64,000 nucleotides of DNA from Sulfurospirillum diekertiae (GCF_002309535.1 NZ_CP023275.1:1-64000), one strand, 5' to 3'. Shown: positions 37,453 through 48,067, numbered from the stretch's first letter. Numbers and translations: made by a program. The notes: a model not told the origin generated them from the sequence alone.

Positions 37453-38980
37453 ATGTCAATTCGAGGGTACTACAATAAGTTATGAAGATGTAACTCCTAA
37501 TCCTGAATTTTTAATAAAATCTATTGCAGAGCAAGGCTATAGTTTAGAGTCAGCACTCGCTGATTTGATTGATAATTCTATATCTGCTGATGCACAGAGA
37601 ATAGAAATATTAATTAAAACTGATCGAGAGCCATTTACCTTATTCCTCGCAGATGATGGAAATGGAATGGATGAAGAAACTTTAAAAGCTTGTATGCACT
37701 TTCCCAGCAATTCACCGGATGAAATTCGCCAGAAATCTGATTTAGGACGTTTTGGCCTAGGTATGAAAACAGCTTCTTTCTCACAAACAAGAAAATTTAC
37801 AGTTATTTCTAGACTGAAAGGCACGGAGAAGTTTTCAGGAAGAACGTGGGATTTGAATGAACTGAAAAACAATAAATGGCGGATTGTAGTTAATTCAGAA
37901 AAAGAGATAGAAAATATTCTTTATGATTATAAAATTCAAAGTAATGAACATTATAATGCCTTTGAAGACTATATTCCAAACGTAATAGTCGTCTGGTATG
38001 GCTTATATAAGTTTGAAGAGTATTTGGAAGAGGAAAATAGACGAAAAGCTCTAAATCGGGAGATAACGGAAGTAGCTACAGATCATTTGTCACTTGTTTT
38101 TCATCGCTTTATGGAAAGAAAAAGCAAAAAACTTCAAATTCGTGTAAATAATGCTCTTCTTAAGCCATTTAATCCATTTCCAATCGATGAAAATGATTTT
38201 AGAGCAGTCGAATTCAAACAAAAGAAATTTGGTTCTGATGCAATTAAATTGGAAGGTTTTGTATTGCCTTCTAGAAGTATTGAAGAAACAAAAGAGAGCA
38301 ATCAATCTCTATGGACTACAAAACATAGAAGCTTGCAAGATATGGAAGGAATCTATATTTATAGGGCTAATAGAATTATTCTATTTGGTGGATGGAATGG
38401 TTTAATAAAGAAAGCTTCGAGACTTCAACTAGCGAGGCTAAGAGTAGAAATTGGAAATAGTGTCGATCATTTACTTCATTTAAATGTTGCGAAATCGCAA
38501 GTCATTGTACCCCATGAGTTGAAAGATGCATTTGAAAATTATATAAATGATTTAACACAAGAAGCCATCAAAGAATTTTATAATCGTACAACAAAAACAT
38601 ATCCAAAACAAACAGAGAAATCAGCAAGTCCATTTATAAGAAGACCATCTAACAAAGGCATACTTCTTGAGATAAATGATGAATTTCCTATATGTCAAAT
38701 GTTAAATGATGAACTCACAATATCTGGCAAAGCACACTTAAAAGCATTTGTCAAAATAATTAATACGCAAATTAATCAGATAAGACAAACTCATGAAGAT
38801 AAAGTTTTCTTAAGTCTAGAAAATGAAAACAACTTTTCAGAAGAAGACCTGTTCGAAACCATAAAAAATTTAAAGGCACATGGTATTAAATCATCAATAA
38901 TTAAAAAAGATATTTTACCAACTTTAGGCTATCAAATTAATTCTTATCCGGATCATATACTAAAGGCATTAGATGACTAA
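37453..38980 (+). CDS. GHKL (MutL/MORC-like) ATPase of defence operon; 5' frame break
   Basis: The conserved N-box ESALADLIDNSISADA, G1 motif DDGNGMD and lid motif GRFGLGMKTASFSQ define a GHKL ATPase. The open frame begins upstream of any start codon: it reads EGTTISYEDVTPNPEFLIK before the N-box, with no ATG, GTG or TTG until TTG 37565, which would cut the N-box. ATG 37453 (MSI) with AGG before it is one frame away, and skipping base 37462 joins the two. So the gene either has a frameshift, an unusual start, or a sequence error. It overlaps the Z1 gene by eight bases. Confidence 0.85.
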
Positions 38981-41900
38981 CAGAACTTATATTGACTTAC
39001 TTAATACATTTATTGATATAGAAGTAGATAAAAAATTAAAAGAAAACAAGGTTTTGACATTTCAATTTTTTAGCTCTGAAGAGCTCAAAGCACAAGTTAG
39101 GCAAAGCACTCCTTTTTTTAATGATGAAAAGTTCGATGATTTATATGCAATAGCAATAAAAGAAGCAAAACATCGTAACAAACAGGGAATGACCCCGAGT
39201 ATTTCGATTAGTACACAAGAAACAAGAAACAAAAAATGGTTAACAGATGAGCGTATCAAAAGTCTTGGGTGGAATAATGATGAAATCATTACTTACAGAG
39301 CTAGGTATTTAAAATATTTGAAAAATTTAGAGAGATCAGAATTATATATTCAAGAAACAGCTAGATCAAGTCAGGAAATAATTAAAAAATTAGGTGATCC
39401 ACATTCAGAAAATCCATATTTTACAAGAGGATTGGTCGTTGGCAGTGTACAATCTGGTAAAACAGCGAATTTTAATGCAGTTATAAATAGTGCTTTAGAT
39501 GTGGGATATGATTTAATAATTGTTTTATCAGGAATTATGGAAGATTTACGGGAACAAACCCAAAAGAGAATTGAAAAAGAAGTAGTTGGAACTAATATAG
39601 GTGGAGAATGGAATGGCGTAGGTAAAGTGTCTTCCTTTGGAACAAGGGGAAGTCATCCAGAGGTAAATCAAGTTTGCATTCCTACATCAGCCAAAACTGA
39701 TTTTAAGAAAAATATGAAAGAAGCAGATTTCGATTTAAATCATAAAAATATTTTAGTATGTAAAAAAAATACTGGAGTACTTAAAAATCTCTTACTCTGG
39801 CTAGATAAATATTTAAATGAGAACAAAGATAAAATCGATATTCCCTTTTTGATTATTGATGATGAAGCAGATAATGCTTCTTTGAATAACCTAGGACATA
39901 AAGGTATTGAGTATGCTTCTATTATCAATGGTCAAATACGAGCATTACTTGCATTATTTAATAAAAAAACGTATTTAGGCTATACAGCTACTCCTTTTGC
40001 AAATGTATTACAAGATAGAAATGAGAAGCCAAAAGAAAAACTGGAAATAAAAGAGAATGGTGAAATTAAATCATTTGAACAAGAAGGAAGCTTATTCCCA
40101 AAAGATTTTATAGAGCTACTTTTTCCTCCAGATAATTACATTGGAGCAAAGCACTTTTTTGAAACACGCTTAAATAAGATTAAAAAAATTGATCCACTAA
40201 TTCCTTCCGCTATTAATGATTATTTGGATTATTTCCCGGATCGCATAACAATTAATGATATGCAGCCCACAAAAAAAATAGGCAAAGGTACTAGAGCAAC
40301 AAAAAGAGATGATGGCTTTCCAAAAAGAGATCAACTTCCAGATTCTTTAAAAGATGCAATAAAATGTTTTGTAATATCTACTGCCATTAGAACTAGCAGA
40401 GAAAAAGAAATGTTTCAATCAAAACTTTTTCAGCCGCATAATACCATGCTGATTCACATATCTAGATTTACACCATGGCAGACTCGTACAAAAGAAAATG
40501 TAGATAAATATGTTAATGAACTTACAAGTGCTTTGGAAAATGATTCTCCTTCTGATAAAAAAGGAATTTATGTAGATTTTGAAAAAATTTGGAATAAATA
40601 TTATGCTTATATTATGGAAAATATTAGAACATATTTACCAGATGATTATGAGGATGATTTTTTAACTCCAAGAACATTTCATGATATTAAACCATTACTT
40701 TATAAAGCGATCAGTGATATTGAAGTAAAAGCTATCAATAGTGAAACAAAAGATAAATTGGATTATCCAGAAGATAAACCAAAAAAGTATATTGCTATAG
40801 GGGGAAATAGACTATCTAGAGGGTTTACACTTGAAGGTTTAACAATAAATTATTTCATACGAAATACAAACTTCGCTGATACATTACTTCAAATGGGAAG
40901 ATGGTTTGGCTATCGTCCTGGCTACATAGATTGTTGTAAAGTGTTTGTAACTCAAGATGGAATAGAAAAATTTGATCAAACAACAGCTACTATTGAAGAT
41001 CTTGAAGATAAATTTATTGAAATGAATCGAGATCCAAATAATACACCTGCAAATTTTGCGTTACGAGTATTAAGTCATCCTGGAGTGATTCAGATTACAA
41101 GAGGCGATATATTAAAAAATGCTAAAGAAATTAAATGGTCATATTCGGATCATCTGAAACAATTCACAAAATTTCATATTGATAACAAGAAAATCAATGA
41201 GGCTTGGGAAGCTTTTGTATCACATATTTCTTCGCCAGACATTCATTTTGAAATTAAATATAATGAAGAAAATAAGCCGGAATTTTTAGAATATCAACCT
41301 GAAACTATCGATAAACTATTCGATTTTTTAAATTTACCCAATAGTTTTTATGAAAGAAATAATGATTTATCTGGAATCAAAGAGTATATAAAACTTTGTT
41401 CAAAAGAGAATAAATTAAATAAATGGTCGATAGTTATTAAAGTCACAGGTCATGGAGGAGTTTTAAAAAGTAATGTATCAGGCTTACCAATTGAGATTCG
41501 TAAAGCAGAAAGAAAAAGTTCAACTTCTAAGAAATGGCACGATATGCTCAAGAATGAACATATATTTGCGGCTGGCGGTGGATCTTCTAACATTTTAGGT
41601 GGTGGTCAAGATATGCAGATACGCCTAAATGATGCTCAGATAAAACAAGCTAACAAAGAATTTAAAGACCAACTTCGGAAAGAGTTAAAGGAAAAATATC
41701 CAAATATTAGTGATATAACATTAGAAGAAAAAGTGAAACAAACGAGTGTTCCTGAAAAAGCATTTAGAAGAATGATGAGTGATGAAGAAGGTATTTTACT
41801 TATTTATCTAATGGATTTAGAATCAATTTTTTCAGATGAACATGGTCCGATTGTTGAATTGGATGAATTAAAAAAATCAATAGATACGAATATCCCTTTA

Positions 41901-42041
41901 ATAGGATATGCTATTGGAATACCTAAAATTGATAGTAATATTGGTGGAACATATTTAGAAAGTTTATTTCATAAAGATATAAATGAAGAATATAATGAAG
42001 ATGAAGAATATAATGAGATAAAAGAGGAACTTGAAGGATGA
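38973..42041 (+). CDS. Z1-domain superfamily II helicase
   Basis: This 1022-residue protein has helicase motifs: Walker A VVGSVQSGKTANFNAV near residue 158, Walker B IIDDEADNASLN near 298 and GYTATPFANVL near 336. The Z1 block follows (RLSRGFTLEGLTINYF, QMGRWFGYRPGYIDCCKVF) near 615-660. Z1 helicases are found with MutL-like ATPases and methyltransferases in restriction-modification-like clusters. It probably moves or remodels DNA to license cleavage (inference). Overlaps of eight and four bases link it to both neighbours. Confidence 0.92.
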   Translation: MTNRTYIDLLNTFIDIEVDKKLKENKVLTFQFFSSEELKAQVRQSTPFFNDEKFDDLYAIAIKEAKHRNKQGMTPSISISTQETRNKKWLTDERIKSLGWNNDEIITYRARYLKYLKNLERSELYIQETARSSQEIIKKLGDPHSENPYFTRGLVVGSVQSGKTANFNAVINSALDVGYDLIIVLSGIMEDLREQTQKRIEKEVVGTNIGGEWNGVGKVSSFGTRGSHPEVNQVCIPTSAKTDFKKNMKEADFDLNHKNILVCKKNTGVLKNLLLWLDKYLNENKDKIDIPFLIIDDEADNASLNNLGHKGIEYASIINGQIRALLALFNKKTYLGYTATPFANVLQDRNEKPKEKLEIKENGEIKSFEQEGSLFPKDFIELLFPPDNYIGAKHFFETRLNKIKKIDPLIPSAINDYLDYFPDRITINDMQPTKKIGKGTRATKRDDGFPKRDQLPDSLKDAIKCFVISTAIRTSREKEMFQSKLFQPHNTMLIHISRFTPWQTRTKENVDKYVNELTSALENDSPSDKKGIYVDFEKIWNKYYAYIMENIRTYLPDDYEDDFLTPRTFHDIKPLLYKAISDIEVKAINSETKDKLDYPEDKPKKYIAIGGNRLSRGFTLEGLTINYFIRNTNFADTLLQMGRWFGYRPGYIDCCKVFVTQDGIEKFDQTTATIEDLEDKFIEMNRDPNNTPANFALRVLSHPGVIQITRGDILKNAKEIKWSYSDHLKQFTKFHIDNKKINEAWEAFVSHISSPDIHFEIKYNEENKPEFLEYQPETIDKLFDFLNLPNSFYERNNDLSGIKEYIKLCSKENKLNKWSIVIKVTGHGGVLKSNVSGLPIEIRKAERKSSTSKKWHDMLKNEHIFAAGGGSSNILGGGQDMQIRLNDAQIKQANKEFKDQLRKELKEKYPNISDITLEEKVKQTSVPEKAFRRMMSDEEGILLIYLMDLESIFSDEHGPIVELDELKKSIDTNIPLIGYAIGIPKIDSNIGGTYLESLFHKDINEEYNEDEEYNEIKEELEG

Positions 42042-43018
42042 TTCAATCTAGTGAATTGCAAAATAGATGGAAAAAGATTCAATACTCTGGGAAAAGTGAA
42101 TTTGAATTTATTCGCATTGACAGTGGTATTTCAATTCCTGAAATGAGTATTGGATTAAACTCTTCGTTAAATAAATGTCTTTTATTGGAGTTACCTAAGA
42201 ACTATAATGTAGATTTTCAAAAATCGATAAAACAAAACTTAACATTGTACTTTTTTAAGGATACAAATTTTATTGTTTTGGAATTAACTGACAAAGCATT
42301 TGAAGATTTATTTGATGACCTGATTATCTCAATTTATCAGCATATATATCAATTATCAGATGTAGACAAATATTCTAAAATTTTTATAGCGATGTTTTAC
42401 AAATGGAGTGAATTTTTTGATGATAAGAAAGTAGAAAAACATTCCTTGGATATAATTAAAGGGCTTTATGGTGAGCTTTTTATTTTGTCTTTATTAATAA
42501 AAGAATGTGATTCTTCTCATTTAAATGATATATTGATGTCATGGAAAGGGCCATATGATTGCGGGCATGATTTTGTATTAGAAAATAAAAATATTGAAGT
42601 AAAAACAAAAGAAACCATAAAAAATTCTATAAAAATTTCGAGTGAATATCAGTTGGAAGATGAATTACAAAAAGGGTTAGAGTTGCACGTAATATCTGTT
42701 GAGACTAATTCTGAAAATGCCATATCTTTGCGCAGATTATTGGAGCTTGTCAAAGATATGGTAATCAACAAAATGGGAGATTTTTCAATTATTTTAACTG
42801 TGCTGTTGCAAAAAAATATTACCAGCCAAAATATACATATTTATGATAATTTTCAGTTTGAGGTAATGGAACTTGCAATATATGATTGCTTAGATGAATC
42901 GTTTCCAAAGCTTACGAAAAGTAATACGCCAAAGGCAATAGGGAGTATTCAATATACTTTATATTTAGACTATTTGAATGATTTTTTAGTTTCAAAAAGG
43001 ACATTTTTGAATGAGTGA
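42038..43018 (+). CDS. PD-(D/E)XK motif protein (putative nuclease)
   Basis: The 326-residue protein matches the PD-(D/E)XK family annotated as DUF4420. The likely active site is GHDFVLENKNIEVKTK near residue 180: Asp, then Glu-x-Lys at a strand end. GLYGELFILSLLIKE upstream supplies the conserved Glu of such nucleases. It is the best candidate for the cutting subunit of the operon. It overlaps Z1 by four bases and the AIPR gene by eight. Confidence 0.88.
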   Translation: MIQSSELQNRWKKIQYSGKSEFEFIRIDSGISIPEMSIGLNSSLNKCLLLELPKNYNVDFQKSIKQNLTLYFFKDTNFIVLELTDKAFEDLFDDLIISIYQHIYQLSDVDKYSKIFIAMFYKWSEFFDDKKVEKHSLDIIKGLYGELFILSLLIKECDSSHLNDILMSWKGPYDCGHDFVLENKNIEVKTKETIKNSIKISSEYQLEDELQKGLELHVISVETNSENAISLRRLLELVKDMVINKMGDFSIILTVLLQKNITSQNIHIYDNFQFEVMELAIYDCLDESFPKLTKSNTPKAIGSIQYTLYLDYLNDFLVSKRTFLNE

Positions 43019-44906
43019 TATTGAAGAACGTTTAAATTTTCGATTAGATTTGCTGGAAGATTCAAAAGACCAAGATGGCTTTATTGTTCAAAGCAATTTA
43101 TTATCTCAAGTCCTACCTTCAATGTTGGATGCAAAATTAATTGATTCTGAAGATTTTAATGACTCTTACTTTCACGATCAATCAAATGGTCAAAAACTAA
43201 ATGCGTATACTATAAGTAATTCTGGAGAGCGCTTACAATTATTTATTATTGATGAAAGTACTATTGATGAAACATCGAATCCGGACAAGTTACTGATTTT
43301 ACAAAAGGCTGATTATGACCATCAATTCAAACGTGTTGAGAAGCTGATCAAAAAAGCTTTTAATAGTCAGTTGTTTAATTCCATTCAAGATTCTGATAGA
43401 GCAAAAGTATTAGCCTCAAAACTTGAGTCTATTGAAGGATTTGACGATTTTGATGTTATTGAAATTTTTCTTATATCTTTAACTGTGGCTGTTTCCAATC
43501 AAGGTAAAACTATACAACCAAGAAGTATTTATTTTCAAGAAGAAAAATGTATCAGAACTTTTAAGAGTAAAGAAGAGACAAAGAAAAAAGAGGTCTTAAT
43601 ACTCAAGAAACTTATAGATCTCAATTTTTTGTTCAATGTTATGGTTTCCAAAGGCTATAGAGAAGTATTGACCATTGATTTTGAAAAGACCTTTAACTAT
43701 GGCCTTGAAGCTATTAAAGCCGCAGAAAACGAAAGTTTTGTTTCATATCTTTGTGTATTAAAAGCAGATATTATCGCAGATTTGTATAGACAGTATAGTA
43801 GTAGGCTTTTAGAAAAAAATGTTAGATCTTTTCTTGATTTTAGAGGTGTTAATAAGGGAATAAAAGAAACTATACGAAGAGAGCCTGAAAAGTTTATAGC
43901 ATACAATAACGGTCTTACCATTACAGCAACAGCTGTCAAAACCTATGAAAAGAAACATAAATTATATATCGAATCATTAACAGATTTTCAAATTGTAAAT
44001 GGTGGACAGACAACCGCAACTATTTATTTTTCAAAGAAAGAGAATTTGGATGTCAGCAAAGTCTATGTAATGGCAAAAATTAATGTTGCAAAACAGACAA
44101 ATGATAAAGATCTTGAAAAACTTATTGATAATATTAGTAAATATTCAAATGCACAATCCAAAGTATCAAATGTTGATTTACGATCGCGTAATTCTCAGCT
44201 AATTAAAATTAAGATGTTTAGTGAAAGTGTATTGACTCCAGCAGGTAGAAAATGGTTTTTTGAAAGATCAAAGGGAGAATTTAATACTCTTTTGAGAAAG
44301 GAACGAAGCAATAAAAATAAGATTTTAAAAGATTTTCCTAGCGAAAGAAGATTTACTAAAGAACAACTTGGAAAATATTATTGTGCATGGGGTGAAGAGC
44401 CTTACTTAGTGAAGAAAGGCGGAGAACGAATTTTTAGAAACTTTATAGAGCACCTTAGTCCTGATGAAGATAATGGGAGAATGCCTCCAACAATAGATAG
44501 AGATTATTATGAAGCTTTAATAGCAAAGGTTATTCTATTTAAGGAAATGGAGCTAATTTATGGAACAAGAAATAACGCCATTGGTCAAATTAGATCAGCA
44601 GTAATTCCATATTCTTTATCTATTCTTTATCTCTATACTGATATCCAAAAAAATTACTTTAATTTTCAAAAAATATGGAAAGATGAAGGCGTGGATGAAA
44701 ATTTATCAGTCTTTTTGTGGAATTTAATGAAATTAATGAATGACTTAATTAAAAAATATTCATTAAGTGACGACTTAGGCGAGTATTCAAAAAGAATAGA
44801 GTTATGGGATAGTATAAAACGTTGTCAAGAGATTGATTTCTTTATGTCAGAAGATAAAAATAAAATACTTATGTCGAAATATATAATACAAGCCAAGGTA
44901 AAATAG
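43011..44906 (+). CDS. AIPR-family protein of defence operon
   Basis: The 631-residue protein carries the AIPR (abortive infection phage resistance) region: NVRSFLDFRGVNKGIKETI near residue 270, then FIAYNNGLTITATAV and FQIVNGGQTTATIYF near 300-340. Its biochemical role is not known. It is a steady partner of Z1 and GHKL proteins in restriction-like clusters. One base of overlap links it to the next gene. Confidence 0.9.
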   Translation: MSDIEERLNFRLDLLEDSKDQDGFIVQSNLLSQVLPSMLDAKLIDSEDFNDSYFHDQSNGQKLNAYTISNSGERLQLFIIDESTIDETSNPDKLLILQKADYDHQFKRVEKLIKKAFNSQLFNSIQDSDRAKVLASKLESIEGFDDFDVIEIFLISLTVAVSNQGKTIQPRSIYFQEEKCIRTFKSKEETKKKEVLILKKLIDLNFLFNVMVSKGYREVLTIDFEKTFNYGLEAIKAAENESFVSYLCVLKADIIADLYRQYSSRLLEKNVRSFLDFRGVNKGIKETIRREPEKFIAYNNGLTITATAVKTYEKKHKLYIESLTDFQIVNGGQTTATIYFSKKENLDVSKVYVMAKINVAKQTNDKDLEKLIDNISKYSNAQSKVSNVDLRSRNSQLIKIKMFSESVLTPAGRKWFFERSKGEFNTLLRKERSNKNKILKDFPSERRFTKEQLGKYYCAWGEEPYLVKKGGERIFRNFIEHLSPDEDNGRMPPTIDRDYYEALIAKVILFKEMELIYGTRNNAIGQIRSAVIPYSLSILYLYTDIQKNYFNFQKIWKDEGVDENLSVFLWNLMKLMNDLIKKYSLSDDLGEYSKRIELWDSIKRCQEIDFFMSEDKNKILMSKYIIQAKVK

Positions 44907-45409
44907 TGGATAATTGTATGAATTTGGAAACACTTACGCATTCGGAAATTATTGAGCTTTATAGCAAGTGTATACAAGAATTGAAAAAGAGAAATATCAT
45001 TCGAACAAAGAATATCACTGGTGAAATAGGTGAATATATTGCCTTAGATTTTTATAATAACAACCCTAAGCTACCAAATCTTCAATTTGCACCACCTAGT
45101 ACGGAAAATATTGATGCAATTAGTAGGAAAGGTGAGCGTTATTCTATTAAAACAGTGACCAATCATGGTTCAACGGGAGTTTTTTATGGATTACCATCTC
45201 AAGGATCTCTTGAAATACCAATGCAGAAATTTGAGCATGTCATTATTGTAAAATTAAACGATAATTTTGAATTAGAATGTATTTTGGAATTAACGTGGAA
45301 TGATTTTTTGGAAAATAAAAAATGGCATAGCCGTATGCAAGCTTGGAATTTAACATACTCCAAAAAATTAAAAGAAAAAGCAAAATGTATTTATGAAAAA
45401 GTTTTATAA
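44906..45409 (+). CDS. DUF6998-like protein, possible second nuclease
   Basis: A 167-residue protein starting at GTG 44906 (overlapping the preceding stop) or ATG 44918. GEIGEYIALDFY, then NIDAISRKGERYSIKTV, has the spacing of a small PD-(D/E)XK nuclease: Glu, Asp and Ile-Lys. Whether it cuts DNA is inference. It ends the five-gene operon and is convergent with the methyltransferase gene 22 bases away. Confidence 0.8.
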   Translation: MDNCMNLETLTHSEIIELYSKCIQELKKRNIIRTKNITGEIGEYIALDFYNNNPKLPNLQFAPPSTENIDAISRKGERYSIKTVTNHGSTGVFYGLPSQGSLEIPMQKFEHVIIVKLNDNFELECILELTWNDFLENKKWHSRMQAWNLTYSKKLKEKAKCIYEKVL

Positions 45410-45430
45410 GTAATTTTGCATAAATACATT

Positions 45431-46696
45431 CTATAAATTATCAATTAACTTTTTTATTGTTTTTGCAATCTGTTCTCCCATCTTGGGAGGTACTGCATTG
45501 CCAATTTGTCTAAAAGCAGCTGTTCTAGGGCCTTCAAAATAGAAATCATCAGGAAAGCTTTGCAACCTAGCTGCTTCTCGTATGGATAATGAACGTAATT
45601 GTTGAATATCTGGATGAATATAATAGTGTCCATCCATGGCCATATGGGCAAGAATGGTATGTGATGCTCTTTCATCAGCTTTAATTACATTGAATCGATT
45701 TCTGAATGATTCCGTATTTTTATGGGTAATAAGCTCAGGTCTTTTACTAGCCAATTCTTTATAACAAAGCCTTTTTTTATAAAGATTCCAATCTAAAATT
45801 GCTTCTTTGTATATTTCCCTATCTCTCTCATTATGAGGTCTGGTTTCGTGTTGTGTTAATATATTGAAATTTTTTTCTCGTATATTGGCTTGTATTAAAT
45901 AAGGATTTGTATTTTGAATATATTTATTTTTACCTTCTATCTTTGTGCCAGGTTCAAGTAAAGGTAAATCTTTGAGAAGATCATTGACTAAATATTTATT
46001 AGTATCTATTTTTTCAAAATCAGGATACTGATACTGCATGTTTTTCTTTTTTTTCCAACCTACAATAATGATTCTTCTGCGATTTTGTAATACCCCAAAG
46101 TCAGATGCAATGAGCTCTTTGGGTTCTTCAATATGATATCCAGCTTTATCAATAGCGGCTTTTAAATCTTTAAAATACTGTCCATTTCCAGCACTTTTTA
46201 AACCAGGAACATTTTCAAAAATAAACATTTTAGGTTTAAAGGTAGTTAGAAATTTGACATAATATTTATATAAAAAATTTCTTGGATCAGCATTAACAGA
46301 TTCCTTCATTCTAGCTCTTCCTATGATAGAATATGCTTGGCATGGAGGACCTCCAATAATAACATCGACATGCTGCAAATTTTTATTTTTGAGATTTGCT
46401 TTAATGCGCGAAGTTATTTCAGGAAAAGTTGATTCTGAAATTTCTTTATTTATTACATCATCGGAATGTAAAACATTCGCTTTCTCCCAAAGCGTCTCTG
46501 TTGATATTTTTTTTAAAAGATAATCGTAATAGATATTGAGTTTTCCTTGCTGTTTTAGATTCCAATATGCAGTTCTAGTTTTCAATGTTTTACATGCATA
46601 AGGGTCCAATTCAACATGTCCTACGAAGGTAGCATTGGCTCGGGAAAAGCCTTCTGATAAGCCTCCAGCACCTGAAAATAAATCTAGAACAACCAC
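45431..46696 (-). CDS. DNA (cytosine-5)-methyltransferase
   Basis: All main m5C motifs are in order: I LDLFSGAGGLSEGF near residue 4, IV GGPPCQAYS with the catalytic Cys, VI FENVPGL, VIII QNRRRIIIVGW, IX RSLSIREAARLQSFPDDF and X IGNAVPPKMG. The variable target-recognition region is moderate in size. It is convergent with the Z1-type operon and probably protects the host DNA from it, with an unknown recognition site. The 421-residue length is normal. Confidence 0.95.
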   Translation of the reverse strand: MVVLDLFSGAGGLSEGFSRANATFVGHVELDPYACKTLKTRTAYWNLKQQGKLNIYYDYLLKKISTETLWEKANVLHSDDVINKEISESTFPEITSRIKANLKNKNLQHVDVIIGGPPCQAYSIIGRARMKESVNADPRNFLYKYYVKFLTTFKPKMFIFENVPGLKSAGNGQYFKDLKAAIDKAGYHIEEPKELIASDFGVLQNRRRIIIVGWKKKKNMQYQYPDFEKIDTNKYLVNDLLKDLPLLEPGTKIEGKNKYIQNTNPYLIQANIREKNFNILTQHETRPHNERDREIYKEAILDWNLYKKRLCYKELASKRPELITHKNTESFRNRFNVIKADERASHTILAHMAMDGHYYIHPDIQQLRSLSIREAARLQSFPDDFYFEGPRTAAFRQIGNAVPPKMGEQIAKTIKKLIDNL

Positions 46697-46792
46697 TTTG
46701 ACCTCTTATATTTAGTTAAGACTGGATTATAACAGGGCTAATCTTAAGTATTGCCATGGTAGCATCATTAAAACTACCTTAAGGGTTAATAA

Positions 46793-47032
46793 ATGCTTGA
46801 TTGTCCAATATGTGCATGGCCGTTAAAAGCCGGTAAAAAAATGGTTTATTGTTATGATGATAGTTGTGGATTTCATATTAATTACGCGCAAAAAGATTTA
46901 TTAAGAGATATCACCAAAAAAGAGGTAGAAGATCTGCTCATGGGTAAAATGATCGAGGGGTTAATTCACCTGGATATTGATGCTCCCAATTTTATTGCCT
47001 CAAAGGTCACCAGTCTTGAATCCTACATGTAA
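46793..47032 (+). CDS. Small zinc-ribbon-like protein, copy 1
   Basis: The 79-residue protein begins MLDCPICAWPLKAGKKMVYC and has a second cysteine near CGFHIN, giving a CxxC...CxxxxxC pattern like a topoisomerase-type zinc ribbon. The helical tail (DITKKEVEDLLMGKMIEGL) follows. A close paralogue lies at 48946-49185. The function is unknown. The Fic gene overlaps its 3' end. Confidence 0.8.
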   Translation: MLDCPICAWPLKAGKKMVYCYDDSCGFHINYAQKDLLRDITKKEVEDLLMGKMIEGLIHLDIDAPNFIASKVTSLESYM

Positions 47033-47861
47033 AGATGATTGTATCAAACTCCTCAATAAATACCAGGACAAATTAACACCAGATCAGTATCGAAATATAG
47101 AAGCCACGATAGGTAATCATGCTCTCGAGGGAATGTTTGCAGATAAATATGATATTGATAGATTGGTACGTATGGCAAAAAATGATTTATCCTATGAAGA
47201 AGCACGTATTGAGGCTATCACAGAGATCAAAAGCATACGTGCACGGATCCAAGATAAGAATATCGATCTGCCACTCTTTGATCAAGAACTATTAGGCTCG
47301 AATAAAGTCGAGGCTATAAACTTAGAAGATTTATTTTTGAAAGAACAAAAACTAACCCTTATCGCAGAATTATCGATAAGACATATGCCGGTTACGGGGA
47401 TCTTCGATTTTAACCACCTCCAGGCTATTCATAAACGCCTTTTTGATGATGTCTATACGTTTGCCGGAAAAGATCGTTTTGAGATGGGATATCCTGGTGT
47501 CTTTGTCAAAGGTGAGACACGCTTCACCCCAGGGATCAAATTACCAGAAGTATCCAAAGCTCTTTTTGATGCGCTGCAAGATGATAAGTTTTTTGTGAAT
47601 TTGGATCATAAAGAATTTGCTCAAGAAATGGCGATCTTCTTTAATGGGTTAAACTTGCTGCATCCATTTCGTGAGGGAAATGGACGAACGCAGCGTTTAT
47701 TCATGGAAGGCGTTGCTCAAAATGCCGGTTATGTTTTATCTCTCCATCAAGTCTCTCAAGAGGCAATGATCAGAGCGTGTCAAAACGCTGCTAAAGGGTT
47801 TATTAATAGCCTCGAGATACTTATAAGACATCATCTTGAGCCGATAGAAAACAAGCGATAG
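47016..47861 (+). CDS. Fic-family protein (AMP-transferase type)
   Basis: The Fic core motif HPFREGNGRTQR is intact near residue 216, so catalysis (usually AMP transfer to a protein hydroxyl) is possible. N-terminal residues resemble a VbhA-like inhibitory helix (IGNHALEGMFADKYDIDRL), but the expected Ser/Thr-x3-Glu is Asn-x3-Glu here, so the autoinhibition idea is uncertain. I pick TTG 47016, nine bases after AAGG; a TTG/ATG start at 46977 or 46980 would overlap the zinc-ribbon gene more. It may act as a toxin. Confidence 0.87.
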   Translation: MNPTCKDDCIKLLNKYQDKLTPDQYRNIEATIGNHALEGMFADKYDIDRLVRMAKNDLSYEEARIEAITEIKSIRARIQDKNIDLPLFDQELLGSNKVEAINLEDLFLKEQKLTLIAELSIRHMPVTGIFDFNHLQAIHKRLFDDVYTFAGKDRFEMGYPGVFVKGETRFTPGIKLPEVSKALFDALQDDKFFVNLDHKEFAQEMAIFFNGLNLLHPFREGNGRTQRLFMEGVAQNAGYVLSLHQVSQEAMIRACQNAAKGFINSLEILIRHHLEPIENKR

Positions 47862-47936
47862 AAGCTCGCTCTCGAGGGAATAAGTGGAAATACCAAGAGC
47901 GTAGCCACAAAGGATCATTGTAATGATCAACCACCG

Positions 47937-48026
47937 CACCTCTTAAACCCACCGATGAAAAAACCGTGCCGGTATTTTTCACAGTGTGTGTAACCCGGTA
48001 CTCTCTCCGGATCAGATCGATGATCA
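47937..48026. repeat. 90-bp direct repeat, copy 1
   Basis: It matches 49531-49620 over 90 bases with seven mismatches and no gap. Both copies end a module that starts with a zinc-ribbon gene, so the pair marks a segmental duplication or a cassette boundary. Neither copy encodes an obvious gene. Confidence 0.85.
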
Positions 48027-48067
48027 CCTTAACCACCTCAAACAAAACCACTTTTAAAATCTTAAAC

